A stretch of DNA of 64,000 nt from Gaetbulibacter_A sp043876815 (lineage in GTDB: Bacteria; Bacteroidota; Bacteroidia; Flavobacteriales; Flavobacteriaceae): contig NZ_JBAWKA010000003.1 of assembly GCF_043876815.1 (NCBI RefSeq), forward strand, positions 186,001-250,000, read 5' to 3'. Position 1 is the first letter of the stretch, and every line of letters begins with the position of its first letter. This document shows, one piece after another, positions 26,996-35,482 of this stretch. The translations under genes and the position numbers were made by a program. The notes beneath the pieces were generated by a model that was not told the DNA's origin, ran no database searches, and was given only the letters and a program-made list of their open reading frames with translations.

Positions 26996-27031
26996 AAAGA
27001 CGGTTTTTTTAGGCCGTCTTTTTTTATTTTT
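26996..27031 (+). terminator. Terminator after subunit IV, overlapping the next promoter
   Basis: An 8-bp stem AAAGACGG/CCGTCTTT (26996-27003 with 27014-27021) has a 10-base loop and is followed by a T-run. The T-run continues into the -7 box of the next gene. Confidence 0.8.
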
Positions 27032-27032
27032 G
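27025..27032 (+). promoter_or_regulatory. -7 box embedded in terminator T-tract
   Basis: TATTTTTG matches TAnnTTTG and overlaps the terminator tail. The ATG of the next gene is at 27056. The -33 region would lie within the terminator hairpin. Confidence 0.55.
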
Positions 27033-27055
27033 CAAAGAAAAAATTTGCAATTCCT

Positions 27056-27763
27056 ATGAAGTATAAGAAAGTTAAAAGGTATGTTATTTTAGGAATTTTA
27101 TTTTTTCTTCCCGTAACATTTTTACTCCTTTTATATCCGGCTACGCACAATTATACGCCGTTGGATATTGTGAATGAAGAGGTGCACGAACTCGAAGGAT
27201 TCTCATCAGACTTGGAAGAGCCGGTAATACTAAAAGATCACATTACGGTTTTGGGCTTTTTAGGTAGCGATCCAGTAGATAATAATATGTTGGCCCTAAA
27301 TGTTAAAGAGCTTGTTTATGATAAATTCAAAGGATTCAAAACCTTTCAAGTGGTTTTTGTAAGCCCTATAGGTACGGAAGATCAGGCTAAAGCGGTGAGG
27401 GAAGAGGTTAGTGGTTTTGAGAATTTAAAATATTGGCATTTTGCGTTTGGCACTCCAGATATGATTCGAAAACTTTACCTTAGTTTAAAAAGTGATGCTG
27501 ACTTAAAGACCGATCTTGCTTTAGATGATGTATTTATTATCGATCGAGATTTAAATCAACGAGGCCGAATTGATGATCGTACTGATAAAGAAATTCAAAA
27601 CAACAAACCCCTTTATAGCCTTTCGGGCTATAACGGTATAGAAGTAGCCGAAATTAAAAACAAAATGAGCGATGACGTCCGCATTTTATTTACCGAATAT
27701 CGGCAGAAACGGAAAGGTGATTTCAATACGGATATTCGTCGTGCAAACGACCTAAAAAAATAA
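27056..27763 (+). CDS. Membrane-anchored SCO-like protein without cysteines
   Basis: This 235-residue protein has one N-terminal helix (about 10-28) and a periplasmic domain that aligns by pattern with the SCO/thioredoxin fold of the next gene. ITVLGFLGSDPVDNNM stands where SCO has its CxxxC strand-helix, and FIIDRDLNQRGRIDDR stands where SCO has FALIDKEGYIRSRRD. It contains no cysteine at all, so it can neither bind copper in the SCO manner nor act as a thiol oxidoreductase. It ends 3 bases before the SCO gene. I suggest a pseudo-SCO partner that helps copper delivery or oxidase assembly; this is inference. Confidence 0.7.
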   Translation: MKYKKVKRYVILGILFFLPVTFLLLLYPATHNYTPLDIVNEEVHELEGFSSDLEEPVILKDHITVLGFLGSDPVDNNMLALNVKELVYDKFKGFKTFQVVFVSPIGTEDQAKAVREEVSGFENLKYWHFAFGTPDMIRKLYLSLKSDADLKTDLALDDVFIIDRDLNQRGRIDDRTDKEIQNNKPLYSLSGYNGIEVAEIKNKMSDDVRILFTEYRQKRKGDFNTDIRRANDLKK

Positions 27764-27766
27764 AAT

Positions 27767-28510
27767 ATGTCAAAAAAAGCCAACTATTCATATATCGGGA
27801 TCGCGTTTGTTATTCTGGTTTTTGGAATTATTTTTATTCCAGATATTATCGATAGAATTTCAAACGACGATATCACTAGAAAAGAAAGTAGAAGCGATTA
27901 TGCTACTGAGGATAAAAAAGCCTCTGATCTCATGTATATTGAAATAAACGGAAAGGCGAGAAAGGTGCCGTTTTTCACGTTCACCAATCAAGATGGAGAA
28001 ACCATTACTAACGAGGATTATTTAGGAAAGGTTTATGTTGTTGAGTTTTTCTTCACGACTTGTCCAAGTATCTGTCCAAAAATGAACCGGAATCTGGTTC
28101 AGATACAAAACAGTTTTGAAGGATTTGAAGATTTTGGTGTTGCCTCGTTTACTATAAATCCTGAAAATGATACGCCTGAAGTTTTAAAAACATATGCGGA
28201 TCAATACGGAATAACCAATCCGAATTGGCATTTACTAACCGGTGAAAAAGAGGCCATCTATAAATTGTCTAATGAAGGCTTTAATATTTATGCCGGGGAA
28301 AACCCTAATGTAGCCGGAGGGTTTGAACATTCCGGGAATTTTGCACTCATAGATAAGGAAGGCTATATTCGTTCTAGACGGGATGAATCTGGGAATCCAA
28401 TAATATATTACCGCGGTATCATTTCTGAGGAAGAAAAAGTGGATAACGATGGTTTAGAAGAGCAAATAAGCGCTTTAAAAGAAGATATTAAAAAATTACT
28501 AAATGAATAA
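27767..28510 (+). CDS. SCO1/SenC family copper chaperone
   Basis: This 247-residue membrane-anchored thioredoxin-fold protein inserts copper into the CuA site of cytochrome oxidase subunit II. One helix lies near residues 8-28. The copper/thiol motif is Cys99 and Cys103 in TTCPSICPK, and the third ligand is His188 in GGFEHSGNF, so all copper ligands are present. It overlaps the following DUF420 gene by 8 bases, showing tight coupling, and its partner CoxB is encoded at 6133-7200. Confidence 0.95.
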   Translation: MSKKANYSYIGIAFVILVFGIIFIPDIIDRISNDDITRKESRSDYATEDKKASDLMYIEINGKARKVPFFTFTNQDGETITNEDYLGKVYVVEFFFTTCPSICPKMNRNLVQIQNSFEGFEDFGVASFTINPENDTPEVLKTYADQYGITNPNWHLLTGEKEAIYKLSNEGFNIYAGENPNVAGGFEHSGNFALIDKEGYIRSRRDESGNPIIYYRGIISEEEKVDNDGLEEQISALKEDIKKLLNE

Positions 28511-29045
28511 CACCACTAACGTAAAGAACAATAAAAAGTATAATAGGATTATTGTAATCTTGTCTGTGGCAATACCACTGGTTGTTGCCGTTTTATTCGG
28601 TGTAAAATTGGACGTCACACTACCCGTGTTTTTACCACCTATTTACGCTACCATAAATGCCCTTACGGCGATGGTTCTGGTTTTGGCTTTTATAGCCATT
28701 CGAAATAATAAAATAACACTCCACAAAAGATTAATGACCTTTGCAATTGTTTTGTCGGCGGCATTTTTGGTGATGTATGTTGCGTATCATATGACAAGCG
28801 ATTCTACAAAGTTTGGAGGAGAAGGGGCACTCAAGTATATTTATTACTTCATATTAATAACGCATATATTGCTATCTATCGCGGTTATTCCATTTGTATT
28901 GATAACTTATGTAAGAGCGATTACAAACGATTTTGAAAGACATAAAAAAATAGCAAAAACGACCTTCCCGCTTTGGTTGTATGTTGCGGTTACCGGAGTT
29001 TTAGTTTACATATTAATTTCGCCATACTATCCCACATCATTTTAA
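28503..29045 (+). CDS. DUF420 membrane protein
   Basis: This 180-residue DUF420 protein has five membrane helices and conserved histidines in MLVLAFIAIRNNKITLHKRLMT-like and YYFILITHILLS segments. DUF420 proteins (CtaM relatives in Bacillus and Staphylococcus) are implicated in the assembly of heme-A containing oxidases. Its position in the SCO operon, with an 8-base overlap, fits that role. It ends 3 bases from the XRE regulator on the other strand, with no terminator between. Confidence 0.88.
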   Translation: MNNTTNVKNNKKYNRIIVILSVAIPLVVAVLFGVKLDVTLPVFLPPIYATINALTAMVLVLAFIAIRNNKITLHKRLMTFAIVLSAAFLVMYVAYHMTSDSTKFGGEGALKYIYYFILITHILLSIAVIPFVLITYVRAITNDFERHKKIAKTTFPLWLYVAVTGVLVYILISPYYPTSF

Positions 29046-29048
29046 GTC

Positions 29049-29303
29049 TCATACTTCGCTCATAAAAGTGTAAAATTCTTTATCACTGAAAAACTGCGAT
29101 ATAGGGGTTTCCAGTACTAAAGCCACTTTATAAAGTGTTAGAAGTGATACATTTCGATGTCCGGACTCAATAGCATTATAGCCACTTTTGAAAAAACCAC
29201 AGCGTTTTGCAACTTCATTCTGTTTTAGATTTTTCTCCAGCCTTACAGCTCTAATACTTTGTCCAAGCGATTTCAATATAGCCTCTTGAGGTAATTGTTT
29301 CAC
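29049..29303 (-). CDS. XRE-family transcriptional regulator
   Basis: This 84-residue protein is a single Cro/C1-type helix-turn-helix domain (about 11-72), with KNLKQNEVAKRCGFFKSGYNAIE as the DNA-binding helices. There is no second domain, so no ligand sensor is evident. It is convergent with the SCO-DUF420 operon (3-base gap) and divergent from the small CxxC protein at 29532. The intervening 228 bases hold two GTATAC sites that could be operators. Targets are unknown. Confidence 0.85.
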   Translation of the reverse strand: MKQLPQEAILKSLGQSIRAVRLEKNLKQNEVAKRCGFFKSGYNAIESGHRNVSLLTLYKVALVLETPISQFFSDKEFYTFMSEV

Positions 29304-29383
29304 TGTTTTTTAGTATTCCAGTAAATTAGGTTTAGGCTAATCTAGGTATAGTAAGGTACAAAAAATATTAATGTAAAAGTCTA

Positions 29384-29460
29384 GTATACAGTAACTTTTA
29401 ATTATTTTGTTGAAATTTTATTTTGTTGTAAACAAGTAATTTGTTGGAGATGTATACTGT
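29384..29460. promoter_or_regulatory. Candidate operator region with paired GTATAC/ACAGTA sites and TTTGTTG repeats
   Basis: Two palindromic GTATAC hexamers (29384-29389, 29452-29457) stand 68 bases apart, and ACAGTA (29388-29393) recurs inverted as TACTGT (29455-29460). Between them TTATTTTGTTG occurs twice (29402-29412, 29418-29428), and a shorter ATTTGTTG follows at 29439. The spacing suits a regulator binding between the divergent XRE and CxxC genes. This is pattern evidence only. Confidence 0.3.
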
Positions 29461-29500
29461 TATTTCCGTGCCTTTATTTCAGCGTCATTATTTTATCATT

Positions 29501-29508
29501 TATCTTTG
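29501..29508 (+). promoter_or_regulatory. -7 box for the small CxxC membrane protein
   Basis: TATCTTTG matches TAnnTTTG and ends 23 bases before the ATG at 29532. There is no clear -33 TTG. Confidence 0.55.
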
Positions 29509-29531
29509 TGCCTTAAGATGTTGTTAAGTTT

Positions 29532-29744
29532 ATGAAACGCAAAATCCTTCTTTTAATCTTCATTGGGTTTTTCCATGTAGCCGCCAGTTCACAGTGTGCC
29601 ATGTGTCGCGCGGTTTTGGAAAGTGAGCAGGGACAATCTACCGCCGAAGGCATAAACGACGGTATCGTATATCTCATGGCGGTCCCTTATATTCTAATAG
29701 CAGGTCTCGGTATTTTTATTTACCGAAAGTATCGAACGCGTTAA
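29532..29744 (+). CDS. Small secreted/membrane CxxC protein
   Basis: This 70-residue protein has a signal peptide (about 1-20), a CxxC pair (Cys22, Cys25 in QCAMCRAV) placed right after it, a short polar stretch, and one C-terminal membrane helix (about 46-64) ending in positive residues. The CxxC should face the periplasm. I recognise it as a type found across flavobacteria, but no function is known to me. It has its own -7 box and lies 78 bases before the efflux operon. Confidence 0.75.
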   Translation: MKRKILLLIFIGFFHVAASSQCAMCRAVLESEQGQSTAEGINDGIVYLMAVPYILIAGLGIFIYRKYRTR

Positions 29745-29822
29745 AAATTTAATAAAAACTTTGTTGGTTAAAAGTGTAACCTTATATTGATTTTAGCTAC
29801 TAATCAATAAATTCTTTTTGAA

Positions 29823-30524
29823 GTGTTAGAGATTTCTAATTTGCACAAGTCCTATCCCATAGGGGATTCCAGTTTACATGTTTTAAAAGGTATTAATTTA
29901 TCTGTTAAAGAAGGCGAAATGGTAGCCATTATGGGTTCTTCAGGCTCTGGAAAATCCACCCTACTCAATATTATCGGAATGCTAGATGAAGCCGACTCCG
30001 GTTCTTATGTGCTTGATGGGTTGCCTATTAAAAACCTGACAGAAAAAAAAGCGGCACTGTACCGAAATAAATTTTTGGGGTTCATTTTTCAATCCTTCAA
30101 TCTTATAAATTACAAAACGGCTTTGGAAAATGTGGCGCTTCCTTTGTATTATCAAGGCATGAGTCGAAAAGAACGCCAGGAAAAGGCCATGTTTTATCTG
30201 GAAAAAGTTGGCCTGACCGATTGGGCAACACATCTTCCAAAAGAACTTTCAGGAGGGCAAAATCAGCGTGTAGCTATAGCTCGCGCTTTGGCGGCTAATC
30301 CCAAATTACTTTTGGCTGATGAGCCTACAGGGGCTCTGGACAGCAAGACTTCTTATGACATTATGGATTTTATTCAACAATTGAATGATGAAGGAAAAAC
30401 CATTCTCATGGTTACCCATGAAGACGACATAGCACATATGTGTAAGCGTATTGTGAGTTTAAAGGATGGTATCATTTTGGAGGATTCTATGATAGAACAA
30501 GTAAGAGCGAAACACGATGTTTGA
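29823..30524 (+). CDS. ABC transporter ATP-binding protein (MacB/LolD type)
   Basis: This 233-residue ATPase of the MacB/LolD class powers a mechanotransmission exporter. Walker A GSSGSGKST, signature LSGGQNQR, Walker B LLLADEPTGALD and the switch histidine in MVTHEDD are all present. The start is GTG at 29823, giving the standard N-terminus before ISNLHKSY. It overlaps the first permease gene by 8 bases. It heads the operon ATPase-permease-permease-adaptor-outer-membrane factor. A poor TTG/TATATTG promoter-like pair lies at 29764-29789. Confidence 0.95.
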   Translation: MLEISNLHKSYPIGDSSLHVLKGINLSVKEGEMVAIMGSSGSGKSTLLNIIGMLDEADSGSYVLDGLPIKNLTEKKAALYRNKFLGFIFQSFNLINYKTALENVALPLYYQGMSRKERQEKAMFYLEKVGLTDWATHLPKELSGGQNQRVAIARALAANPKLLLADEPTGALDSKTSYDIMDFIQQLNDEGKTILMVTHEDDIAHMCKRIVSLKDGIILEDSMIEQVRAKHDV

Positions 30525-31749
30525 TCTAGACCTTTGGCGAGAGATATTACAAAGTATCAACAAAAACAGAACCCGGGCTATTTTATCTGGGTTTACCGTG
30601 GTGTTTGCTATTATGTTGTTTACGATCCTCTTTGGGATTGCCAATGGTCTTGAAAATACCTTCCAAAAATTATTCGTGCGCACTGCGGAGAATGCGATTA
30701 CCTTTTACACTGGTACAACGTCCAAACCTTTTAAAGGCTATCAAATTGGAAGACAAATCCAAATGACAAATAGCGATGTTGATTTTATCGCTCGTGAGTT
30801 TCGAGATGATATCGAATACATATCAGGAACTTTAAGACGAAACTATAATTTAAGTTATAAAGAAAAAAAAGGAGATTTTACGGTAATGGGTGTAAGTCCG
30901 GATTATCAGTTTTTGCAAAAGTCAGAGATAATTAAAGGACGTTTTATTAATTATCGGGATCTTGAAAGTAAAGATAAATTCGTTGCTGTAGGCCGTCTGG
31001 TAGAATCGGATTTATTTGGAAAAGAGTCTGCCTTAGGAAAATATCTTGAACTGGAAGGGGTGGCTTACAAAGTTGTGGGCGTTTATTCCGATGACGGTGG
31101 TGATAGCCAAGAGCGTATTGTTTATGCCCCTTATACAACAATTCAAAAGCTCTACACAGGTGATGATAAGTTACTAAACATAATGGTGGGCTATAAACCT
31201 AACCTAACCGTAGATCAGGCTTTCGCTTTGGTAAATAATATCACCTTGAAATTAAAAAACAAATATAGCGTTGCGCCAAGCGACCAGCGAGCGGTTAGGG
31301 CAGGAGACCGTATTTTAACTGCAAAAAAACGTCTTGATAATATATCGTTTGGTTTAGGTATTTTAATTCCCATTATAGGATTTGGAACGCTTATCGCCGG
31401 TATTTTAGGTATTAGTAATATCATGATCTTTATTGTGAAAGAACGTACCAAAGAGATCGGTATTCGAAAAGCTCTTGGAGCATCGCCTCGATCTATTGTT
31501 TCCATCATTTTGCTGGAAACCATTTTAATAACCACCATAACAGGTTATATAGGGCTAGTTATAGGTGTGGGAATTCTCAAAAGTATTGGCTCAAGTTTGG
31601 AGCGCTATTTTATTACTGATCCCAGTGTGAACATATCCATTGTATTTTCAGCAACTATAGTATTAATCATAGCTGGGGCTATTGCAGGTTTTATACCTGC
31701 CAAACGAGCATCAAAAATAAAGCCTATTGTTGCTTTAAGAAACGATTAA
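30517..31749 (+). CDS. ABC transporter permease, MacB family (first)
   Basis: This 410-residue MacB-like permease has an N-terminal helix (about 20-42), a large periplasmic domain of the MacB_PCD type (about 45-275) and three C-terminal FtsX helices. The coupling-helix region KERTKEIGIRKALGASPRSI is clear. It overlaps the ATPase gene by 8 bases and is directly followed by a second permease. MacB normally acts as a homodimer; two distinct permeases here suggest a heterodimer. Substrate is unknown, though tripartite exporters of this class move peptides, lipids or small drugs. Confidence 0.93.
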   Translation: MFDLDLWREILQSINKNRTRAILSGFTVVFAIMLFTILFGIANGLENTFQKLFVRTAENAITFYTGTTSKPFKGYQIGRQIQMTNSDVDFIAREFRDDIEYISGTLRRNYNLSYKEKKGDFTVMGVSPDYQFLQKSEIIKGRFINYRDLESKDKFVAVGRLVESDLFGKESALGKYLELEGVAYKVVGVYSDDGGDSQERIVYAPYTTIQKLYTGDDKLLNIMVGYKPNLTVDQAFALVNNITLKLKNKYSVAPSDQRAVRAGDRILTAKKRLDNISFGLGILIPIIGFGTLIAGILGISNIMIFIVKERTKEIGIRKALGASPRSIVSIILLETILITTITGYIGLVIGVGILKSIGSSLERYFITDPSVNISIVFSATIVLIIAGAIAGFIPAKRASKIKPIVALRND

Positions 31750-32991
31750 ATGATAAAGTTTTTATTAGAAAAAGATACCTGGCAAGAAGTTTTCGACAGC
31801 CTTACAAAAAATAAACTAAGGTCTGTCTTGACCATGGTTGGTGTATGGTGGGGTATCTTATTGCTAATAAGTTTACTGGGATCGGCAAAGGGTATTGAAA
31901 ATAATTTTAATACTCGTTTTGAAAATTTTGCCACTAATAGTTTGTTCATTTTTGGCGGGCGAACAACAATACCTTTTAAGGGATATCAGGAGGGGCGCCG
32001 TGTACAAATGACTTTGAATGACGTTACAAGCATTAAAGAAAATATACCTGGGGTGGAATATGTTGTACCCAGTATTCAAGTGCAATCCACCTTAAGTCGA
32101 AATAGCTTAACCTCGAGTTTTACGGGTCGAGGTGAGGTTCCTTTATTGGACGTTTTAGCTAAAAAAGATTTGATCTTTGGAAGAAATATAAATCAAAGTG
32201 ATATTAAGGAACGCCGAAAAGTAGCGGTTATTTCTGATGACGTTTACAAACAATTATTTGAAAAAGGGGAAAATCCCATAGACAAATTTATTAAAGCAAA
32301 CGATGTTAACTTTAAAATTATTGGGGTGTTTAAACAAGTGAATTTTGGTGGACCTGTTATCGATTTTAATATGCCCTATGCCACAGCTCAGGAAATTTAT
32401 AATCGTGGAAATGATGTCGACCTGTTAATGATCACAGGAGATCCAAATTTTGATATCAATCAATTGGATGCTGATGTAAAATTGTTGTTGAGGAATATTC
32501 ATGATATTCATCCTGATGATAATCGTGCCTTAAATGGATTTAATCTGGGAGAGCGTTTTGACCAGCTCACAGGGTTTTTAACAGGGATGCAATTTCTAAC
32601 CTGGTTTGTGGGGATTGCCACACTCATCGCCGGCGTATTCGCCATTGGTGGGATATTACTTATTTCTGTAAAAGAACGCACTAAAGAAATTGGGGTGCGT
32701 CGTGCTTTGGGTGCAACGCCTTTTTTAATAAAACGTCAGATTATTGTAGAATCGGTAGCCATTTCATTAATTTCCGGTGTTCTGGGAATCATTAGTGGCG
32801 GTCTCATTTTGATGTTGGTAAACAAGTTTGCAGGACAAGGGCCTGATGCCGCCATGAGAAACCCGTCGGTATCCATTGGAATGGTGTTTTTAGCCCTAAT
32901 CATAGTAACGATATTGGGAACCTTAATTGGTCTGATCCCAGCAACCAAAGCTACCAATGTAAAACCTATAGAAGCATTAAGAGAAGAATAA
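31750..32991 (+). CDS. ABC transporter permease, MacB family (second)
   Basis: This 413-residue paralogue of the preceding permease has the same layout: an N-terminal helix at about 28-46, a MacB_PCD periplasmic domain and three C-terminal helices. The segment KERTKEIGVRRALGATPFLI is nearly the same as in the first copy, while the periplasmic domains differ. The ATG directly follows the first permease stop codon, which implies coupling and equal amounts. The two should form a heterodimer with the ATPase at 29823. Confidence 0.93.
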   Translation: MIKFLLEKDTWQEVFDSLTKNKLRSVLTMVGVWWGILLLISLLGSAKGIENNFNTRFENFATNSLFIFGGRTTIPFKGYQEGRRVQMTLNDVTSIKENIPGVEYVVPSIQVQSTLSRNSLTSSFTGRGEVPLLDVLAKKDLIFGRNINQSDIKERRKVAVISDDVYKQLFEKGENPIDKFIKANDVNFKIIGVFKQVNFGGPVIDFNMPYATAQEIYNRGNDVDLLMITGDPNFDINQLDADVKLLLRNIHDIHPDDNRALNGFNLGERFDQLTGFLTGMQFLTWFVGIATLIAGVFAIGGILLISVKERTKEIGVRRALGATPFLIKRQIIVESVAISLISGVLGIISGGLILMLVNKFAGQGPDAAMRNPSVSIGMVFLALIIVTILGTLIGLIPATKATNVKPIEALREE

Positions 32992-33007
32992 AATTTAAAT
33001 TATTAAT

Positions 33008-34111
33008 ATGAAAAAATTTCTAAAAATCAGCTTTATCGTCGTAGTTGTCATTCTGTTTGCATTGGTACTACGCTATTTTTACCAGGCCAACAACAGGCCG
33101 GCTGAAGCCTTTCAAACCGAAAAACCTTTTTATACCTCTATTTCCAATAAAGTTGTGGCTACAGGTAGTTTGAATCCGGAGGAGGAAATTGAACTTAAGC
33201 CACAAATTTCGGGAATCGTTAACGAGATCATAGTTGAAGAGGGTGACCTCGTTCAGAAGGGTGATTTGATCGCAAAAATTCGAATCGTTCCAAATGAGCA
33301 ATCCTTAAATTCAGCAAGCAGTCGTTTGAATTCTGCAAAGTTAACTTATGAAAATGCGAAAACAATTTACGATCGAAACAAAACTTTATTTGATAAAGGG
33401 GTGATCTCGGAACAGGATTTCGAAAACAACAAACTGTCTTTTGAGCAGGCTAAAGAGTCTTTAGATCAGGCAAGGAACGATTATCAGATCATCAAAAAAG
33501 GATCCATTTCGGGGGGTAGTGAAGCTAACACCAATATTGTGGCTCAAATTTCTGGAACGGTACTGGAAATTCCGGTTCGTATCGGTGATCAGGTGATTCA
33601 AAGTAATAATTTTAACGCAGGAACCACTATTGCTACCATTGCCAATATGGGTAAAATGATCTTTGAAGGTACGGTAGATGAATCTGAAGTTGGTAAGCTT
33701 AAAGAAGGTGAACCAATCGATGTTATTATTGGTGCTTTAGATGAAAAAAAGCTGCCTTCAAAATTGAATTTTATTGCTCCTAAAGGAATTTCTGATGCTG
33801 CGGGAGCTGTGCAGTTTACCATCAAATCGGATGTAGAGGTTGATCCGGGCATTAATATCAGGGCAGGCTATAGCGCGAATGCTGAAATTAATATTGCTAG
33901 TAAAGACAGCATTTTTAGTATTCGGGAATCGTTGGTCCAATTTGACAGAATTTCGGAAAAACCTTTCGTTGAAGTAAAACAGGCCGATGGTACTTTCAAG
34001 AAGCAAAATGTAAAACTGGGTATATCAGATGGTATTAATGTTGAAATCCAGGAAGGTTTAAATTCAGATGATGAAATTAAAGTTTGGAATAAAGTTTCCG
34101 AACAAAGTTAA
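33008..34111 (+). CDS. Periplasmic adaptor (MacA/HlyD-type membrane fusion protein)
   Basis: This 367-residue adaptor links the inner-membrane permeases to the outer-membrane channel. One N-terminal helix (about 5-25) anchors it. A biotinyl-lipoyl-like domain (GIVNEIIVEEGDLVQKGD), a helical hairpin (about 95-165, heptad-like) and a beta-barrel domain follow. The order matches MacA. It starts 16 bases after the second permease and ends 10 bases before the TolC-like gene. Confidence 0.93.
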   Translation: MKKFLKISFIVVVVILFALVLRYFYQANNRPAEAFQTEKPFYTSISNKVVATGSLNPEEEIELKPQISGIVNEIIVEEGDLVQKGDLIAKIRIVPNEQSLNSASSRLNSAKLTYENAKTIYDRNKTLFDKGVISEQDFENNKLSFEQAKESLDQARNDYQIIKKGSISGGSEANTNIVAQISGTVLEIPVRIGDQVIQSNNFNAGTTIATIANMGKMIFEGTVDESEVGKLKEGEPIDVIIGALDEKKLPSKLNFIAPKGISDAAGAVQFTIKSDVEVDPGINIRAGYSANAEINIASKDSIFSIRESLVQFDRISEKPFVEVKQADGTFKKQNVKLGISDGINVEIQEGLNSDDEIKVWNKVSEQS

Positions 34112-34121
34112 TCTAGACACT

Positions 34122-35468
34122 ATGAAAAGAATTATAAATACGGCGTTTTTACTCCTTTTAACAGGAACCTTGGCTGTTGTTCATGGGCAACAAACAAAAT
34201 GGACTCTGGAGGCTTGTGTTGATCACGCGATAAAGAATAATATATCGGTACAACAATCCCTTTTAGATCAAAGTCAGGCAGATGTTGATGAAAGTCAGGC
34301 CCGAAGTAATTTTTTGCCGAACTTAAATGCTAATGCATCTTACAATATCAATACCGGGGCCAACATTAACCCGGCAAGTAACCAGTTTGAAAATACCACG
34401 TTCCGTTCCGCATCGGGAGGTGTAAGTTCGGGTATAAATATTTTTTCCGGACTTCAAAATTGGAAAACCTTACAACGCGCAAAACTCAATCAAATGGCAT
34501 CCGCTTATAGGCTGGATAAAATGAAGGATGATATCTCCCTTTTAGTAGCGAATTCATTTTTACAAATATTAGCCAACAAAGAACAACTTAAAGTTGTAAA
34601 AGGCCAAAATAGAATTACCAAAGAGAATATTACGAATACCAAAGAATTGGTAAATTCCGGGGTGTTACCTGAAGGTGATTTATTGGAACTTCAAGCCACG
34701 GATGCCACTCAGGAACAACAAATAATTCAGGCGGAAAATGCCTTGTTTATCTCAAAATTGGGTTTAGCCCAAACCTTACAATTGGAAGATTATGAAAGCT
34801 TTGATATTGTAGATGTCGATTACGGTTTAATACCCGGAACCATTTTGGAGGAACGTCCGAAGGTCATTGCTGACAAGGCAAAAACGGTGGTAAATGATGT
34901 TAAAATAGCAGATGCTAATTTGGAATTAGCACAAAAGGATTTAGAGTTGGCAAAATCAGGTTTATATCCAACGCTAAGTGGTTTTGTAAGTTACAACACC
35001 CGTTGGTCCAGTACTCAAACTAATCCGTTCACCAATGAAAATATCGCTTTTTTAGACCAATTATATTTATTCGATGGTACGGCTGTTGGATTGCGTTTGA
35101 ACGTTCCGATATTCAATCAATTTCAAACGGGTAATGATATAAAAAGAAACAAAATTAATGTTGAACGTTTAAGACTTCAAAAAAAGCAAGCTGAACTCGA
35201 TTTAGAGTCCACGGTATATCAGGCGTATAACGATGCCGTCAATGCAAAAAAAACGTACAGTGCGGCTATAAAAACGGAAGAAGCCAGACGTTTAGCGTTT
35301 AACTATGCTGAAGATCGTTATGAGGTAGGCCTTTCCAATGCTTTCGACCTGAATCAATCTCGAGTGCAATATGATAATGCCCAATCGGATGTGATTCGAA
35401 GTAAATATGATTTTATTTTTAAGTTGAAAGTGTTAGAATTCTATTTTGGAATTCCTATTTTAGAGTAA
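34122..35468 (+). CDS. TolC-family outer-membrane efflux protein
   Basis: This outer-membrane channel-tunnel of about 448 residues completes the tripartite exporter. The signal peptide ends near VVHGQQ. Two OEP repeats follow, each starting with a pattern like LEACVDHAIKNN or YQAYNDAVNAKK and each with long amphipathic helices. I chose ATG 34122 because it directly precedes a clean signal peptide; the open frame from 34068 would add an implausible charged N-terminus that overlaps the adaptor. It is followed 14 bases later by tsaB on the same strand. Confidence 0.93.
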   Translation: MKRIINTAFLLLLTGTLAVVHGQQTKWTLEACVDHAIKNNISVQQSLLDQSQADVDESQARSNFLPNLNANASYNINTGANINPASNQFENTTFRSASGGVSSGINIFSGLQNWKTLQRAKLNQMASAYRLDKMKDDISLLVANSFLQILANKEQLKVVKGQNRITKENITNTKELVNSGVLPEGDLLELQATDATQEQQIIQAENALFISKLGLAQTLQLEDYESFDIVDVDYGLIPGTILEERPKVIADKAKTVVNDVKIADANLELAQKDLELAKSGLYPTLSGFVSYNTRWSSTQTNPFTNENIAFLDQLYLFDGTAVGLRLNVPIFNQFQTGNDIKRNKINVERLRLQKKQAELDLESTVYQAYNDAVNAKKTYSAAIKTEEARRLAFNYAEDRYEVGLSNAFDLNQSRVQYDNAQSDVIRSKYDFIFKLKVLEFYFGIPILE

Positions 35469-35482
35469 TAGAACATTTAAGA

